Shown here: positions 19,472 to 28,785 of the stretch, piece by piece
Layout: each line of letters opens with the position of its first letter
How positions within the stretch are numbered: the stretch's first letter is position 1
Source: Arcobacter acticola
Lineage (GTDB): Bacteria; Campylobacterota; Campylobacteria; Campylobacterales; Arcobacteraceae
Assembly (NCBI RefSeq): GCF_013177675.1
Contig: NZ_CP042652.1
Location: 434,001 to 498,000, forward strand
DNA length: 64,000 bases
Direction: 5' to 3'
Made by a program: the position numbers and the translations under genes
The notes under the pieces: model-generated
Told to the model about the DNA's origin: nothing
What the model saw: the letters and a program-made list of their open reading frames with translations, nothing else
Databases searched by the model: none

Positions 19472-20410
19472 ATGGAAAAATTAGTAATAGCAACAAGAAG
19501 AAGTCAACTTGCGCTTTGGCAATCAGAATATATAAAAGCTCAATTACAAGAATTTTACCCAGATATGCAAATTGAACTACAAGAATTTGTAACAAAAGGC
19601 GATAAAATTTTAGATGTGCCATTGGCTAAAATTGGTGGTAAAGGTCTTTTTACAAAAGAGCTTGAAGTTGCAATGCTTGAGGGAACTGCACATTTAGCTG
19701 TTCACTCATTAAAAGACGTACCAACTCAATTTGAAGAGGGATTACAACTTGCTGCTGTTACAAAAAGATTTGATCCAAGAGATGCCTTATTAAGTAATAA
19801 ATACTCTTCAATTGATGAGTTACCACAAGGTGCTGTTGTGGGAACTACAAGTTTAAGAAGAAGAATGGCAATTATGATGTTAAGACCTGATATTGTTTTA
19901 AAAGATTTAAGAGGAAATATCAATACTAGAATTGCAAAACTAAATGCAGGTGAGTATGATGCAATTATTTTAGCAGCAACTGGTATTCAAAAATTGAAAA
20001 TTGAAAACGAAGTAAAATACTTCAATCCAATTCCAACAGATGTTATGATTCCATCAATGGGACAAGCAACTCTTGGAATTGAAACTACAACAGATCCTAG
20101 AATTGTTGAATTAGTTTCAGTGTTAAATGATAAAGATGCACATATTGAATCTACAATTGAAAGAAGTTTTGTTGATGCACTGCAAGGTGGTTGTCAAGTT
20201 CCAATTGGTGTAAAAGCTACTATTATTGATGAACATTCTATTAGAGTTCAAGCAATTGTAGGTCTTCCTGATGGAAGTGAATCAATTAGTGAAGATATCA
20301 CAGCTGATATTGAAGAGTTTGAAACAATCGGACAAACTCTAGCACAGACTTTCATAGATCAAGGTGCAAAAGAACTTCTTCTAAGAGCTGAAGAATTAGC
20401 TTTTAAATAA
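19472..20410 (+). CDS. hemC: Porphobilinogen deaminase (hydroxymethylbilane synthase)
   Basis: Polymerises four porphobilinogens in haem synthesis. 312 residues. RRSQLALWQ at the N-terminus, catalytic Asp82 in SLKDVPT, GTTSLRR (124-130) and LRGNINTR (146-153) for substrate binding, and the dipyrromethane-anchoring Cys241 in LQGGCQVPIG. Start ATG with AAGAGG. Identification is secure. Confidence 0.97.
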   Translation: MEKLVIATRRSQLALWQSEYIKAQLQEFYPDMQIELQEFVTKGDKILDVPLAKIGGKGLFTKELEVAMLEGTAHLAVHSLKDVPTQFEEGLQLAAVTKRFDPRDALLSNKYSSIDELPQGAVVGTTSLRRRMAIMMLRPDIVLKDLRGNINTRIAKLNAGEYDAIILAATGIQKLKIENEVKYFNPIPTDVMIPSMGQATLGIETTTDPRIVELVSVLNDKDAHIESTIERSFVDALQGGCQVPIGVKATIIDEHSIRVQAIVGLPDGSESISEDITADIEEFETIGQTLAQTFIDQGAKELLLRAEELAFK

Positions 20411-20417
20411 AACTATT

Positions 20418-20438
20418 AACAGGAGAATTTCTCTTGTT
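20418..20438 (+). terminator. Weak hairpin after hemC
   Basis: Stem AACAGGAGA / TCTCTTGTT with one G-T pair and a 3-base loop, no T-run after it, so termination is uncertain. The rest of the 133-bp gap is AT-rich leader of the next gene. Confidence 0.4.
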
Positions 20439-20543
20439 AAATCTACTTAAATCTACAAATAAAATTTCAAACTTCTCAAAATTTTCCAAGATATTTAATT
20501 ATTAATTCAGTATCATAGTTATAAATATACTAAGGAGTTTAAA

Positions 20544-21086
20544 TTGAGAATAAATGTTGAAGACGCACTTTTTTGTTTAGTTGATGTACAAGAAAGATTA
20601 TATCCCCATGTAACAAATAAAGATGAAATTGAAAAAAACTTAATAACTTTAGTAAAAGGTTTAAAAGTTCTTAGTGTTCCTTTTATTGTAAATGAACAAT
20701 ATAAAAAAGGAATAGGTGAAACAATTCCTTCATTAAGAGAATTGGTTGATGAGTATCCACATTTTGAGAAAACAACTTTTTCTTGTTATAAAAATGAAGA
20801 GACTATAGATGCAATTAATGAGATGAATAAGAAAGTTGTAATTGTTGCAGGTATTGAAACCCACGTTTGTGTTTTACAAACTTGTATAGATTTACTAGAA
20901 GGTGGATTTGAAGTTGTTTTAGTAACTGATTGTTGTACTTCAAGAAAACAAAATGATACAGATATGGCAATTACTAGACTTGTTCAAGCAGGTGTAATTC
21001 CTACAACTTATGAATCATTACTTTTTGAATTAACTTTAAATGCTAAAAATCATTGTTTTAAAGAGATTTCTTCTTTAGTAAAATAA
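20544..21086 (+). CDS. Isochorismatase-family cysteine hydrolase
   Basis: 180 residues, cytoplasmic. The family's catalytic triad can be read: Asp14 (LVDVQERL), Lys76 (FEKTTFSC) and Cys109 (GIETHVCV, with the cis-peptide loop). Members hydrolyse isochorismate, nicotinamide, ureidoacrylate or similar amides. The short form with an early VDVQERL is like YcaC-type hydrolases of unknown substrate. TTG start with a strong TAAGGAG. Its stop overlaps the next start (TAATG), coupling it to a periplasmic thioredoxin-fold protein, which gives no obvious functional hint. Confidence 0.88.
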   Translation: MRINVEDALFCLVDVQERLYPHVTNKDEIEKNLITLVKGLKVLSVPFIVNEQYKKGIGETIPSLRELVDEYPHFEKTTFSCYKNEETIDAINEMNKKVVIVAGIETHVCVLQTCIDLLEGGFEVVLVTDCCTSRKQNDTDMAITRLVQAGVIPTTYESLLFELTLNAKNHCFKEISSLVK

Positions 21087-21475
21087 TGAAAAAGCTATTT
21101 ATTTTATTTTCACTAATTGGTGTTTTATTTGCAGCAGAGATAAAGGATATAAAAAGTATCAAAGATTTGTCTTCTACTAAAGATATTATTTTGATGTTTA
21201 GTATTGATTCTTGCCCTTGGTGTATAAGACAAGAAAAAGTTTTAAAAGATATTCAAGAGCAAAAAGATATTCAAATAGTAAAAGTTAAAAATGGAAGTGA
21301 TATTTATAAAGAGCTAGTAGAAAAGTATCCTTTTCCTATAGCCTATTATCCAACATCTTTTATTGTTACTAAAGAAGATGGTAAACTAAATATTAGTTAT
21401 GAATTTCGAGGTTATCAAAAAAAGAGCAATATTATAGAAGTTTTAGAAAATAAAGATGAATTTTTAATGGACTGA
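21086..21475 (+). CDS. Small periplasmic thioredoxin-fold protein
   Basis: 129 residues. Signal peptide 1-17 (FAA). A thioredoxin-like domain with the pair CPWC (Cys43, Cys46) in SIDSCPWCIRQE and a candidate cis-proline in YYPTSF near residue 90. CPWC next to a charged helix resembles SoxW/DsbD-gamma-like or thioredoxin_2 proteins that reduce periplasmic partners. Translationally coupled to the isochorismatase-like gene by TAATG. Function otherwise unknown. Confidence 0.8.
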   Translation: MKKLFILFSLIGVLFAAEIKDIKSIKDLSSTKDIILMFSIDSCPWCIRQEKVLKDIQEQKDIQIVKVKNGSDIYKELVEKYPFPIAYYPTSFIVTKEDGKLNISYEFRGYQKKSNIIEVLENKDEFLMD

Positions 21476-21490
21476 TTATCTCAGTCCATT
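21466..21490. terminator. Hairpin between converging genes
   Basis: Stem AATGGACTGA / TCAGTCCATT (21466-21475 / 21481-21490), loop TTATC, AT-rich on both sides. It includes the stop codon of the thioredoxin-fold gene and lies just before the prpF stop. Confidence 0.65.
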
Positions 21491-21497
21491 ATATTTA

Positions 21498-22676
21498 TTA
21501 TAAATCCATAGTTCCTTCAGGAACATGAACATAACCTTCCATTATAATTCTAGCACTTCTACTCATAGTTGCTTTATCAACTACAAATTTACCATCATTA
21601 TTTTGAATAACTGCACCAACTTTTAAAGTTCCTGATGGGTGTCCAAATTCAACAGCAGATTTTTGTCCACCACCGCTAGCAATATTTACTAAAGTTCCTT
21701 CAATACAAGCAGCAACACCAATAGCAACTGAAGCTGTTCCCATCATTGCGTGATGTAATTTTTGCATAGATAAAGCACGTACATGTAAATCAATTTCGTT
21801 TGCTTTAATCTCTTTTCCACTTGAAGTAGTAAAATCAGAAGCAGGTGCAACAAAGGCAATTTTTGGAGTATGTTGTCTAGTTTCTGCCTCTTTTAAATCA
21901 GAAATTAAACCCATTTTTAATGCAGCATAAGATCTAATTGTTTCAAATCTAGTAAGTGCCGCTGCATCACTATTAATATCAGCTTGAAGTTCAGTTCCTT
22001 TGTATCCAATATCTGCAGCATTAACAAAACAAGTTGGAATTCCAGCTGTTATCATAGTTGCTTTAAATGTACCAATTCCTGGAACTTCTAAATCATCTAC
22101 TAAATTTCCAGTTGGAAATAATTCTTCACTTGGATCTACAGGTTCAGCAAATTCTAAAACGATTTCTTCAGCAGGGAAAGCAACACCATCAATATAGTAA
22201 TCACCCATTTCTTTAACTATTCCATTTTCCATTGTTACATAACAAAGAATAGTTTTTTTGATATTTGCTTGCCAAATTCTTACACAACAAACACCATTTT
22301 GTGGTACATTATCAACTAAACCTTCTTTAATTGCAAAAGGTCCAACGGCGCTAGATAGGTTTCCACAATTTCCACTCATATCAACAAAATCTGCATCAAT
22401 TGCAACTTGACAAAAATAGTAATCTACATCGTGATTTGGCACAGTTGATTTACCAACTAAAATAGCTTTAGAAGTAGATGAAGTTGCTCCTCCCATACCA
22501 TCCATTTGTTGTTTATAAACGTCTGGAGAACCTACGATTCTTTGTAATAATTTATCTCTTTTTCTAGAATCTTCTTGCGCTTCTTTTGGTAAATCAGCTA
22601 TATTAAAAAATGTTCCTTTAGAAGTTCCACCTCTCATATATGTAGCTTTAACTTTAAATTGTGGTTGATAAGACAT
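21498..22676 (-). CDS. prpF: 2-methylaconitate cis-trans isomerase PrpF
   Basis: Works with AcnD in the methylcitrate cycle, isomerising the AcnD product so that aconitase B-type enzymes can hydrate it. 392 residues. N-terminal TYMRGGTSKGTFF, GMGGATSSTSKAI (about 59-71), SGNCGNLSSAVGPFAI (about 98-113, DAP-epimerase-like fold with active cysteine) and GGGQKSAVEFGHPSGTL near the C-terminus are PrpF signatures. Last gene of the operon prpB-prpC-acnD-prpF, 93 bases after acnD with a notable hairpin region between. AGGAGAAA ribosome site. Confidence 0.95.
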   Translation of the reverse strand: MSYQPQFKVKATYMRGGTSKGTFFNIADLPKEAQEDSRKRDKLLQRIVGSPDVYKQQMDGMGGATSSTSKAILVGKSTVPNHDVDYYFCQVAIDADFVDMSGNCGNLSSAVGPFAIKEGLVDNVPQNGVCCVRIWQANIKKTILCYVTMENGIVKEMGDYYIDGVAFPAEEIVLEFAEPVDPSEELFPTGNLVDDLEVPGIGTFKATMITAGIPTCFVNAADIGYKGTELQADINSDAAALTRFETIRSYAALKMGLISDLKEAETRQHTPKIAFVAPASDFTTSSGKEIKANEIDLHVRALSMQKLHHAMMGTASVAIGVAACIEGTLVNIASGGGQKSAVEFGHPSGTLKVGAVIQNNDGKFVVDKATMSRSARIIMEGYVHVPEGTMDL

Positions 22677-22695
22677 TTTTTCTCCTGTTTAGTAT

Positions 22696-22761
22696 AAAAT
22701 TATTTACAAAAATATTTTATTAATAGTTTTGTAAATAATTTTAGGGCAAAGCCCTAAAATT
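22696..22761. repeat. Overlapping inverted repeats between acnD and prpF
   Basis: Two perfect stems compete here. A 16-bp repeat AAAATTATTTACAAAA (22696-22711) pairs with 22727-22742, and an 11-bp GC-containing stem AATTTTAGGGC / GCCCTAAAATT (22737-22747 / 22751-22761) follows the acnD stop. They share bases 22737-22742, so only one can form at full length at a time. Confidence 0.75.
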
Positions 22762-22769
22762 ATGATGTT

Positions 22770-25367
22770 TTACTTACCTGAAGCAATAACATCTTTAGCG
22801 AATTTTTGTAAGATTCCACCATTTTTGTAAACATCAACTTCAGCTGAAGTATCTAATCTACATAAAACGTCAAATTTAACAACTTCACCATTTGCTCTAG
22901 TCATAACAACTGTTACGTCACATCTTGGAGTGATTTCACCTTCGATGTCAAATACTTCTGAACCATCGATTGCATAAGTATGTCTTGTTTCACCATCTTT
23001 GAATTGTAATGGTAATACACCCATTCCAACTAAGTTAGTTCTGTGAATTCTTTCAATTGATTCAGCAATTAAAACTTCAACCCCTGCAAGTCTAACACCT
23101 TTTGCAGCCCAGTCTCTTGAAGACCCTTGACCATAGTTAGTTCCAGCAATAATAATTAAAGGTTGTTTTCTAGTTGTGTAAGTTTCAATTGCTTCCCACA
23201 TTCTAGACTCAACACCTTCTGGCATAATCATAGTTAAAGAACCTTGTTTAACGCTTCCATCTTCTTTTTTAACCATTTCGTTAAATAGTTTTGGATTTGC
23301 TAAAGTAGCTCTTGAAGCTGTATGATGATCCCCTCTATGTGTTGCATAAGAGTTTAAATCTTCAACAGGTAATCCCATTTTTAAACAATATTCACCAGAA
23401 GCAGAGCTTGGTAAAATTGCATTTGATGGAGATAAGTGGTCTGTTGTAATATTATCAGGGAATACACCTAATGGTCTCATACCTTTAAGTGCTGGCATTT
23501 GCATATATTCATCTTCCCAATAAGGAGGTTTATTAATATATGTAGATTGAGTATTCCATTTATAGAATGGATTTACTTTAACATTATCTAATAATTCCCT
23601 TTTGAACATTGGCTCATAAATGTTGTTATACATTTCAGGTCTAACGCAAGATTTTTCAACAGCATTAATTTCAGCATCAGTTGGCCATAAATCTTTTAAT
23701 TTAATATCATTACCATCTTTGTCTTTACCTAAAACATCATTTTCAATATCAAATCTAATAGTACCAGCTAATGCATAAGCAATAACAAGTGCAGGAGATG
23801 CTAAAAACGCTTCTTTTACGTATGGGTGGATTCTTCCATCAAAGTTTCTGTTTCCAGATAATACAGCAGTTGTATAAATATCTCTATCTACAACTTCTTG
23901 TTGAATTTTTGGATCTAAAGCACCTGACATACCATTACAAGTAGTACAAGCAAATCCAACAACACCAAATCCTAATTTTTCCATTTCGCTTAATAATCCA
24001 GCTTCTCTTAAATAAACTTCGATTACTTTTGAACCTGGTGCTAAAGAAGATTTAACCCATGGTTTTCTAGTTAATCCAAGCTCATTTGCTTTTTTAGCTA
24101 AAAGTCCTGCAGCAATAACATTTCTTGGGTTTGAAGTATTTGTACATGAAGTAATTGCAGCAATTAAGATACCACCATCAGGGATGAAATCACCCTCTTG
24201 AGTCCACTCTTTTACAATTCCTTCAGCTTTTAAAGTTGAAGTAGGAACTAGTTTATGAGGTTTAGAAGGACCTGCTAATGATCTAGTTACTTTTGATAAA
24301 TCAAATTCAATAGTTCTTGCATATGTAGCATCTGCAAATTGATCAGCCCATAATCCATTAGCTTTTGCATAAGCTTCAACTAATTTAACTTGAGCAGCAT
24401 CTCTACCTGTTACTGTTAAATAATCAATAGTTTGCTCATCAATAGCGAACATACCAGCACTTGCACCATATTCAGGAGTCATATTAGCAATTGTAGCTCT
24501 ATCACCTAAGTTAAGGTATTTAATACCAGAACCATAGAATTCTAAGTATGCAGAAATAACATTGTTTTCTCTTAAGAAAGAAGTCATTGCTAATGCAATA
24601 TCAGTAGCTGTAATACCTTCTGATCTAACACCTGTGATTTCAACACCAATGATTTCTGGAACTCTCATATAAGAAGGATTTCCTAACATTACGTTTTCAG
24701 CTTCTAATCCACCAACACCAACGGCGATAACACCAAGTGCATCAACGTGAGGAGTATGTGAGTCAGTTCCTACTAATGTATCAGGAGATGCAATACCATT
24801 ATCTAAATGAACTACTGGAGACATTTTTTCTAAGTTGATTTGGTGCATAATACCATTTCCTGGAGGAATAACATCAACATTGTTAAATGCTTCTTTAGTC
24901 CAGTTAATAAAGTGGAATCTATCTGCATTTCTTCTATCTTCAATATCTCTATTTTTTTGGAAAGCATCTGGATCAAATCCACCACACTCAACAGCTAGTG
25001 AGTGGTCAACGATTAATTGAGTAGGAACTACTGGATTTACTTTATCAGGATTTCCACCTTTAGAAGCAACAGCTTCTCTTAAACCTGCAAGGTCAACGAA
25101 TGCAGTTAATCCTAAGATATCGTGACAGATAACTCTTGAAGGAAACCAAGGGAAATCTTTGTCTGTTCTTTTTTCAATTAATTGAACTAGTGAATCTTTT
25201 AAATCCTCACTAGGACATTTTCTAATTAAATTTTCTGCTAATACTCTTGAAGTATAGTTAAGTTTTGCGAAAGAACCAGGAGTGATATCTTCTACTGCTG
25301 ATTTTACATCATAATACTTAACACCATCAATACCTGCAAGATCTTTTAGATATTTGTCATTTGTCAT
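22770..25367 (-). CDS. acnD: Fe/S-dependent 2-methylisocitrate dehydratase AcnD
   Basis: Aconitase-family dehydratase acting on 2-methylcitrate. 865 residues, matching the AcnA/AcnD class. Iron-sulphur ligands are visible in AAITSCTNTSNP (about 405-416) and FACTTCNGMSG (about 473-483); GVVGVGGLEAE-like AVGVGGLEAENVMLG and the swivel-domain GTNYGQGSSRDWAAKG (about 753-768) are family hallmarks. Its pairing with prpF, prpC and prpB identifies it as AcnD rather than the TCA aconitase. A terminator-like hairpin separates it from the upstream prpC. Confidence 0.94.
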   Translation of the reverse strand: MTNDKYLKDLAGIDGVKYYDVKSAVEDITPGSFAKLNYTSRVLAENLIRKCPSEDLKDSLVQLIEKRTDKDFPWFPSRVICHDILGLTAFVDLAGLREAVASKGGNPDKVNPVVPTQLIVDHSLAVECGGFDPDAFQKNRDIEDRRNADRFHFINWTKEAFNNVDVIPPGNGIMHQINLEKMSPVVHLDNGIASPDTLVGTDSHTPHVDALGVIAVGVGGLEAENVMLGNPSYMRVPEIIGVEITGVRSEGITATDIALAMTSFLRENNVISAYLEFYGSGIKYLNLGDRATIANMTPEYGASAGMFAIDEQTIDYLTVTGRDAAQVKLVEAYAKANGLWADQFADATYARTIEFDLSKVTRSLAGPSKPHKLVPTSTLKAEGIVKEWTQEGDFIPDGGILIAAITSCTNTSNPRNVIAAGLLAKKANELGLTRKPWVKSSLAPGSKVIEVYLREAGLLSEMEKLGFGVVGFACTTCNGMSGALDPKIQQEVVDRDIYTTAVLSGNRNFDGRIHPYVKEAFLASPALVIAYALAGTIRFDIENDVLGKDKDGNDIKLKDLWPTDAEINAVEKSCVRPEMYNNIYEPMFKRELLDNVKVNPFYKWNTQSTYINKPPYWEDEYMQMPALKGMRPLGVFPDNITTDHLSPSNAILPSSASGEYCLKMGLPVEDLNSYATHRGDHHTASRATLANPKLFNEMVKKEDGSVKQGSLTMIMPEGVESRMWEAIETYTTRKQPLIIIAGTNYGQGSSRDWAAKGVRLAGVEVLIAESIERIHRTNLVGMGVLPLQFKDGETRHTYAIDGSEVFDIEGEITPRCDVTVVMTRANGEVVKFDVLCRLDTSAEVDVYKNGGILQKFAKDVIASGK

Positions 25368-25393
25368 TTTTTATATCCATATATTTTAATTTT

Positions 25394-25423
25394 AAAAAAG
25401 GATGGAATTTCTCCCATCCTTTT
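25394..25423 (-). terminator. Terminator-like hairpin between prpC and acnD
   Basis: Ten-bp stem AAAAGGATGG / CCATCCTTTT (25396-25405 / 25414-25423), 8-base loop; read on the minus strand it is followed by a T-run. It would attenuate transcription from prpBC into acnD-prpF. Confidence 0.75.
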
Positions 25424-25488
25424 ATTTTGCTAAGATTAGCACTGTATATTTTGTAAGTTCTTCCCTAAATATTGAGAGAAAAAAAGAG

Positions 25489-26643
25489 TTATTTTCTTTC
25501 TTCTATAGGAATGAATTTTAAACCTTCAGGACCTGTATAAGTAGCAGATGGTCTAATAATTTTTCCATCTTCTCTTTGCTCAATTGCATGTGCTCCCCAT
25601 CCAGTAACTCTAGCGATAATGAAAATTGGAGTAAACATATCTGTTGGAATTCCCATTTGGTTATAAGAAACAGCAGAGAACCAATCTAAGTTAGGGAACA
25701 TTTTTTTGTTATCCCACATGATTGTTTCAATTCTTTCTGCAACATCATACATTAATGTATTGTTGTTCTCTTTTGATAAAGATTCAGCAACTTTTTTAAT
25801 TACTACGTTTCTTGGATCACATGAAGTATAAACTGGGTGTCCAAATCCGATAATAATCTCTTTTTTAGCCATTCTTTCTAAGATATCTTTTTCTGCTTCA
25901 TCAGCTGAAGAGTATCTTTCTTGAATATAAAATGCAACTTCATTTGCTCCACCATGTTTAGGACCTCTTAAAGCTCCAATTGCACCAGTGATACAAGAGA
26001 ACATATCTGAATTAGTTCCAGCAATTACTCTTGAAGTAAATGTAGATGCATTAAACTCATGCTCTGCATATAAAATTAAAGATGTATGCATAGCTTTAAC
26101 CCAAGATTCTCTTGGTTTTTCACCATGTAATAAATGTAAGAAGTGACCACCAACTGAATCATCATCAGTTACAACATCAATTCTTTTTCCATTGTATGCA
26201 AAGTGGTACCAGTAACATAACATAGAACCAAATGATGCCATTAATTTATCAATGATAGCTTGAGCTCCTTCTTTTGGATGAGACTCATCTTCAGACATAA
26301 TAGCTCCAAGAACTGAACAACCTGTTCTCATAACGTCCATTGGGTGAGCAGTTTTTGGTAATTGCTCTAATGCAATTTTAACACCTGCTGGAATGTCTCT
26401 TAAACCTTGTAATTTAGTTTTATAAGCAGCTAATTCAGCTTTTGTAGGTAGTTTTTCGTGAACAATTAAATATGCAATCTCTTCAAATTCTGCAGTGCTA
26501 GCGAATTCTAAAATGTCGTAACCTCTATAGTGTAAGTCATTTCCACTTTTACCAACTGTACAAATAGCAGTATTTCCTGCTGATTGTCCTGATAGTGCAA
26601 CAGATTTTTTTGGTTTAAATGCCGTAGTTGTTTCAGTACTCAT
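25489..26643 (-). CDS. prpC: 2-methylcitrate synthase
   Basis: Condenses propionyl-CoA with oxaloacetate. 384 residues, citrate synthase fold. [13 protein letters not shown] and LHYRGYDI at the N-terminus are the methylcitrate synthase pattern; catalytic residues lie in GPKHGGAN (about 228-235), [13 protein letters not shown] (about 270-282) and the RPSATYTG C-terminal segment. Distinct from the gltA copy at 62 kb. 54 bases after prpB. Starts ATG with AGGGGA. Confidence 0.94.
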   Translation of the reverse strand: MSTETTTAFKPKKSVALSGQSAGNTAICTVGKSGNDLHYRGYDILEFASTAEFEEIAYLIVHEKLPTKAELAAYKTKLQGLRDIPAGVKIALEQLPKTAHPMDVMRTGCSVLGAIMSEDESHPKEGAQAIIDKLMASFGSMLCYWYHFAYNGKRIDVVTDDDSVGGHFLHLLHGEKPRESWVKAMHTSLILYAEHEFNASTFTSRVIAGTNSDMFSCITGAIGALRGPKHGGANEVAFYIQERYSSADEAEKDILERMAKKEIIIGFGHPVYTSCDPRNVVIKKVAESLSKENNNTLMYDVAERIETIMWDNKKMFPNLDWFSAVSYNQMGIPTDMFTPIFIIARVTGWGAHAIEQREDGKIIRPSATYTGPEGLKFIPIEERK

Positions 26644-26697
26644 ATTTTCCCCTTAGTTTAAGTTTAATTTTGTTTTATATTTGTGAGATAAAGCTAA

Positions 26698-27582
26698 TTA
26701 TTTAGCTTTACCTTTTGAAAATAATTCATCCATTTTTTGCTCATAAGCATGGTAATTTAACATATCGTATAATTCCATTCTTGTTTGCATAGTATCAAGA
26801 ACACCTTCTTGAGTACCTTTATCTTTTAACTCTTGGTAAACTGCAAGTGCAGCTTTATTCATTGCTCTAAATGCTGATAATGGGTAAAGAACCATATCAA
26901 TTCCAACAGAAGCTAATTCTTCAGTTGTGAACATTGGAGTTGCTCCAAATTCAGTAATATTAGCAAGAACTGGTACAGACATTTGATCTGTGAACTCTTT
27001 ATACTCTTTTAAAGTATGAACAGCTTCAGCGAAAATTGCATCAGCTCCTGCTTCAACATAAGCTTTTGCTCTATCAATTGCAGCTTGTTGACCTTCAGAT
27101 GCATGTGCATCAGTTCTAGCAATAATGTAGAATTCTGGGTCTAATTCCATTTTAGCATCAACAGCAGCTCTAATTCTGTCACACATTTCTTCTGTAGATA
27201 CTAACTCTTTGTTAGGTCTGTGTCCACATCTTTTTGCAGCTACTTGGTCTTCAATATGCATACCAGCTGCACCTGATCTGATAAATTCTTTAACAGTTCT
27301 AGCAACATTAAATGCATGTCCCCAACCTGTATCAGCATCAACGATTAATGGAGTATTACAAATAGAAGTAATTCTTCTAACATCAATACATACGTCCTCG
27401 ATCATAGTCATACCTAAATCTGGTAAACCATAAGAAGCATTTGCAATCCCTCCACCTGATAGGTAAATTGCTTTATGTCCTACTTTTGTTGCTTGTAATG
27501 CTTGGTAAGCATTAATAGTTCCTACGATTTGTAAAGGAGACTCTTCTTTCAAGGCTTCTCTAAATTTTTTTCCTGCGCTCAT
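26698..27582 (-). CDS. prpB: 2-methylisocitrate lyase
   Basis: Splits 2-methylisocitrate to pyruvate and succinate, the last step of the cycle. 294 residues. [13 protein letters not shown] (about 81-93) binds metal and KRCGHRP (117-123) holds the catalytic Cys119. The chosen ATG at 27582 is six bases after AAAGGA; the in-frame ATG at 27588 directly abuts that site. First gene of the operon; a minus-strand TATAAT at 27612-27617 is a likely -10. Confidence 0.94.
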   Translation of the reverse strand: MSAGKKFREALKEESPLQIVGTINAYQALQATKVGHKAIYLSGGGIANASYGLPDLGMTMIEDVCIDVRRITSICNTPLIVDADTGWGHAFNVARTVKEFIRSGAAGMHIEDQVAAKRCGHRPNKELVSTEEMCDRIRAAVDAKMELDPEFYIIARTDAHASEGQQAAIDRAKAYVEAGADAIFAEAVHTLKEYKEFTDQMSVPVLANITEFGATPMFTTEELASVGIDMVLYPLSAFRAMNKAALAVYQELKDKGTQEGVLDTMQTRMELYDMLNYHAYEQKMDELFSKGKAK

Positions 27583-27611
27583 ACACATCCTTTAAATTTA
27601 AGTTGTAAGTT

Positions 27612-27617
27612 ATTATA
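27612..27617 (-). promoter_or_regulatory. Promoter -10 box for the prp operon
   Basis: TATAAT on the minus strand, 30 bases upstream of the prpB start codon. Confidence 0.55.
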
Positions 27618-27640
27618 CATAATTTTGACATAGTAGTAGT

Positions 27641-27731
27641 GTATGATATTTGTAAGATAAAATACAATTTTTTTATATTTATTGATAAAATGTACAATAT
27701 TTGATTATTTCGTAAAAAATGGTACAATATT
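27641..27731. promoter_or_regulatory. Spaced repeats in the prpB-regulator intergenic region, candidate operator
   Basis: GTACAATATT occurs at 27692-27701 and again at 27722-27731, exactly 30 bases apart; with its flank the second reads AAAATGGTACAATATT against AAAATGTACAATATT. A related GTATGATATT sits at 27641-27650, 51 bases before the first. Spacing of about three and five helical turns puts all copies on one face of the DNA, between the two divergent start codons. Confidence 0.55.
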
Positions 27732-27756
27732 AAAAAAGTTATAATAAGGTGTTATT

Positions 27757-28734
27757 ATGAATTATAAAAATTCTATAGAAAAATTTATAGAGATATTTAA
27801 AAGATCAAATTTGAGCATATCAAAATTTGCATCTCTTATAAATAAAGACAGACGTACGGTTACATCGTGGATTGATAAGATAACTGACATAGAACCAAAT
27901 AAGGATATCAAAGATAAAATTTGTCAAACATTTAGATATCCTGATTATATTTGGGAAGAGGGTTGCAACGGCGAAGAGTTTTTAAAATCTATTACGCAAA
28001 TACCTCAAAAAGAAGTAAGAATCATAGATGAAGATTATTATGGAAGACTAAAATATATAATGGAACAGGAACAAAATAGAAGATTTGTAATACAAGCACA
28101 GTTCCCAGGACCTATGTATAGGGATTCTGCTGTACAAAAAGTGTACAAGACTACTACTAGTAATGATATAGAAGAATTAAAACAAAGTAGAATAAGTCAG
28201 ATGCTAAGATATGATTATGATACTACTGAATGGTATTCAATCAAATCAATTTTAACTTTTTGTTTTGCAAGTATTGGAAATTTTTATACAAAAGATGAAA
28301 AATTAAAAATCTTAGAATTGATTTATGAACTATTTAACAATAACTATAATAAAAAGCTTTTTTTATTTGATTCTTTTTCAAGAAAAATATATGGAATGGA
28401 AACAACATATATATCAATAAATGTTAAGCAAAAAGTTCTTTTCTTTAAATCACCAATTGAATCTGTATTTATAGAAATAAGAAATAAATCTTTAGTTGAA
28501 AGAATGCATAAATATTATTCTTCACCAATTGAAGCTCCTTCTCATGTTAACTTTTTAGAGTCTGTAAAAATCATAAAAATATTACAAGAAGCTTTAAAAT
28601 ATGGAAATGACATAAGACAAGCATATGAAACAATAAATAGACAGACTGATTATGGTGAACTTTTTTATAACAACCTAAGTATTGATTTGCAAAAAGAAGT
28701 TAGTAATCCAAAATCTGGGCAAAGAAGAAATTAA
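27757..28734 (+). CDS. Helix-turn-helix protein, candidate regulator of the prp operon
   Basis: 325 residues. The first 60 resemble an XRE/Cro-like helix-turn-helix (NLSISKFASLINKDRRTVTSWIDK, about 18-41). The rest (about 80-320) is an alpha/beta region I do not recognise, with no sigma-54 activator ATPase, GntR or IclR features. Its position, divergent from prpB with repeats between, suggests it senses a propionate metabolite such as 2-methylcitrate; that is inference. Standard PrpR proteins are sigma-54 activators or GntR/IclR types, so this would be a different class. ATG with TAAGG about nine bases upstream. Confidence 0.65.
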   Translation: MNYKNSIEKFIEIFKRSNLSISKFASLINKDRRTVTSWIDKITDIEPNKDIKDKICQTFRYPDYIWEEGCNGEEFLKSITQIPQKEVRIIDEDYYGRLKYIMEQEQNRRFVIQAQFPGPMYRDSAVQKVYKTTTSNDIEELKQSRISQMLRYDYDTTEWYSIKSILTFCFASIGNFYTKDEKLKILELIYELFNNNYNKKLFLFDSFSRKIYGMETTYISINVKQKVLFFKSPIESVFIEIRNKSLVERMHKYYSSPIEAPSHVNFLESVKIIKILQEALKYGNDIRQAYETINRQTDYGELFYNNLSIDLQKEVSNPKSGQRRN

Positions 28735-28785
28735 AAGATATAAGATGTTAGAATAAAAAAATAAAAAATATGTGAAGGAAAACCG

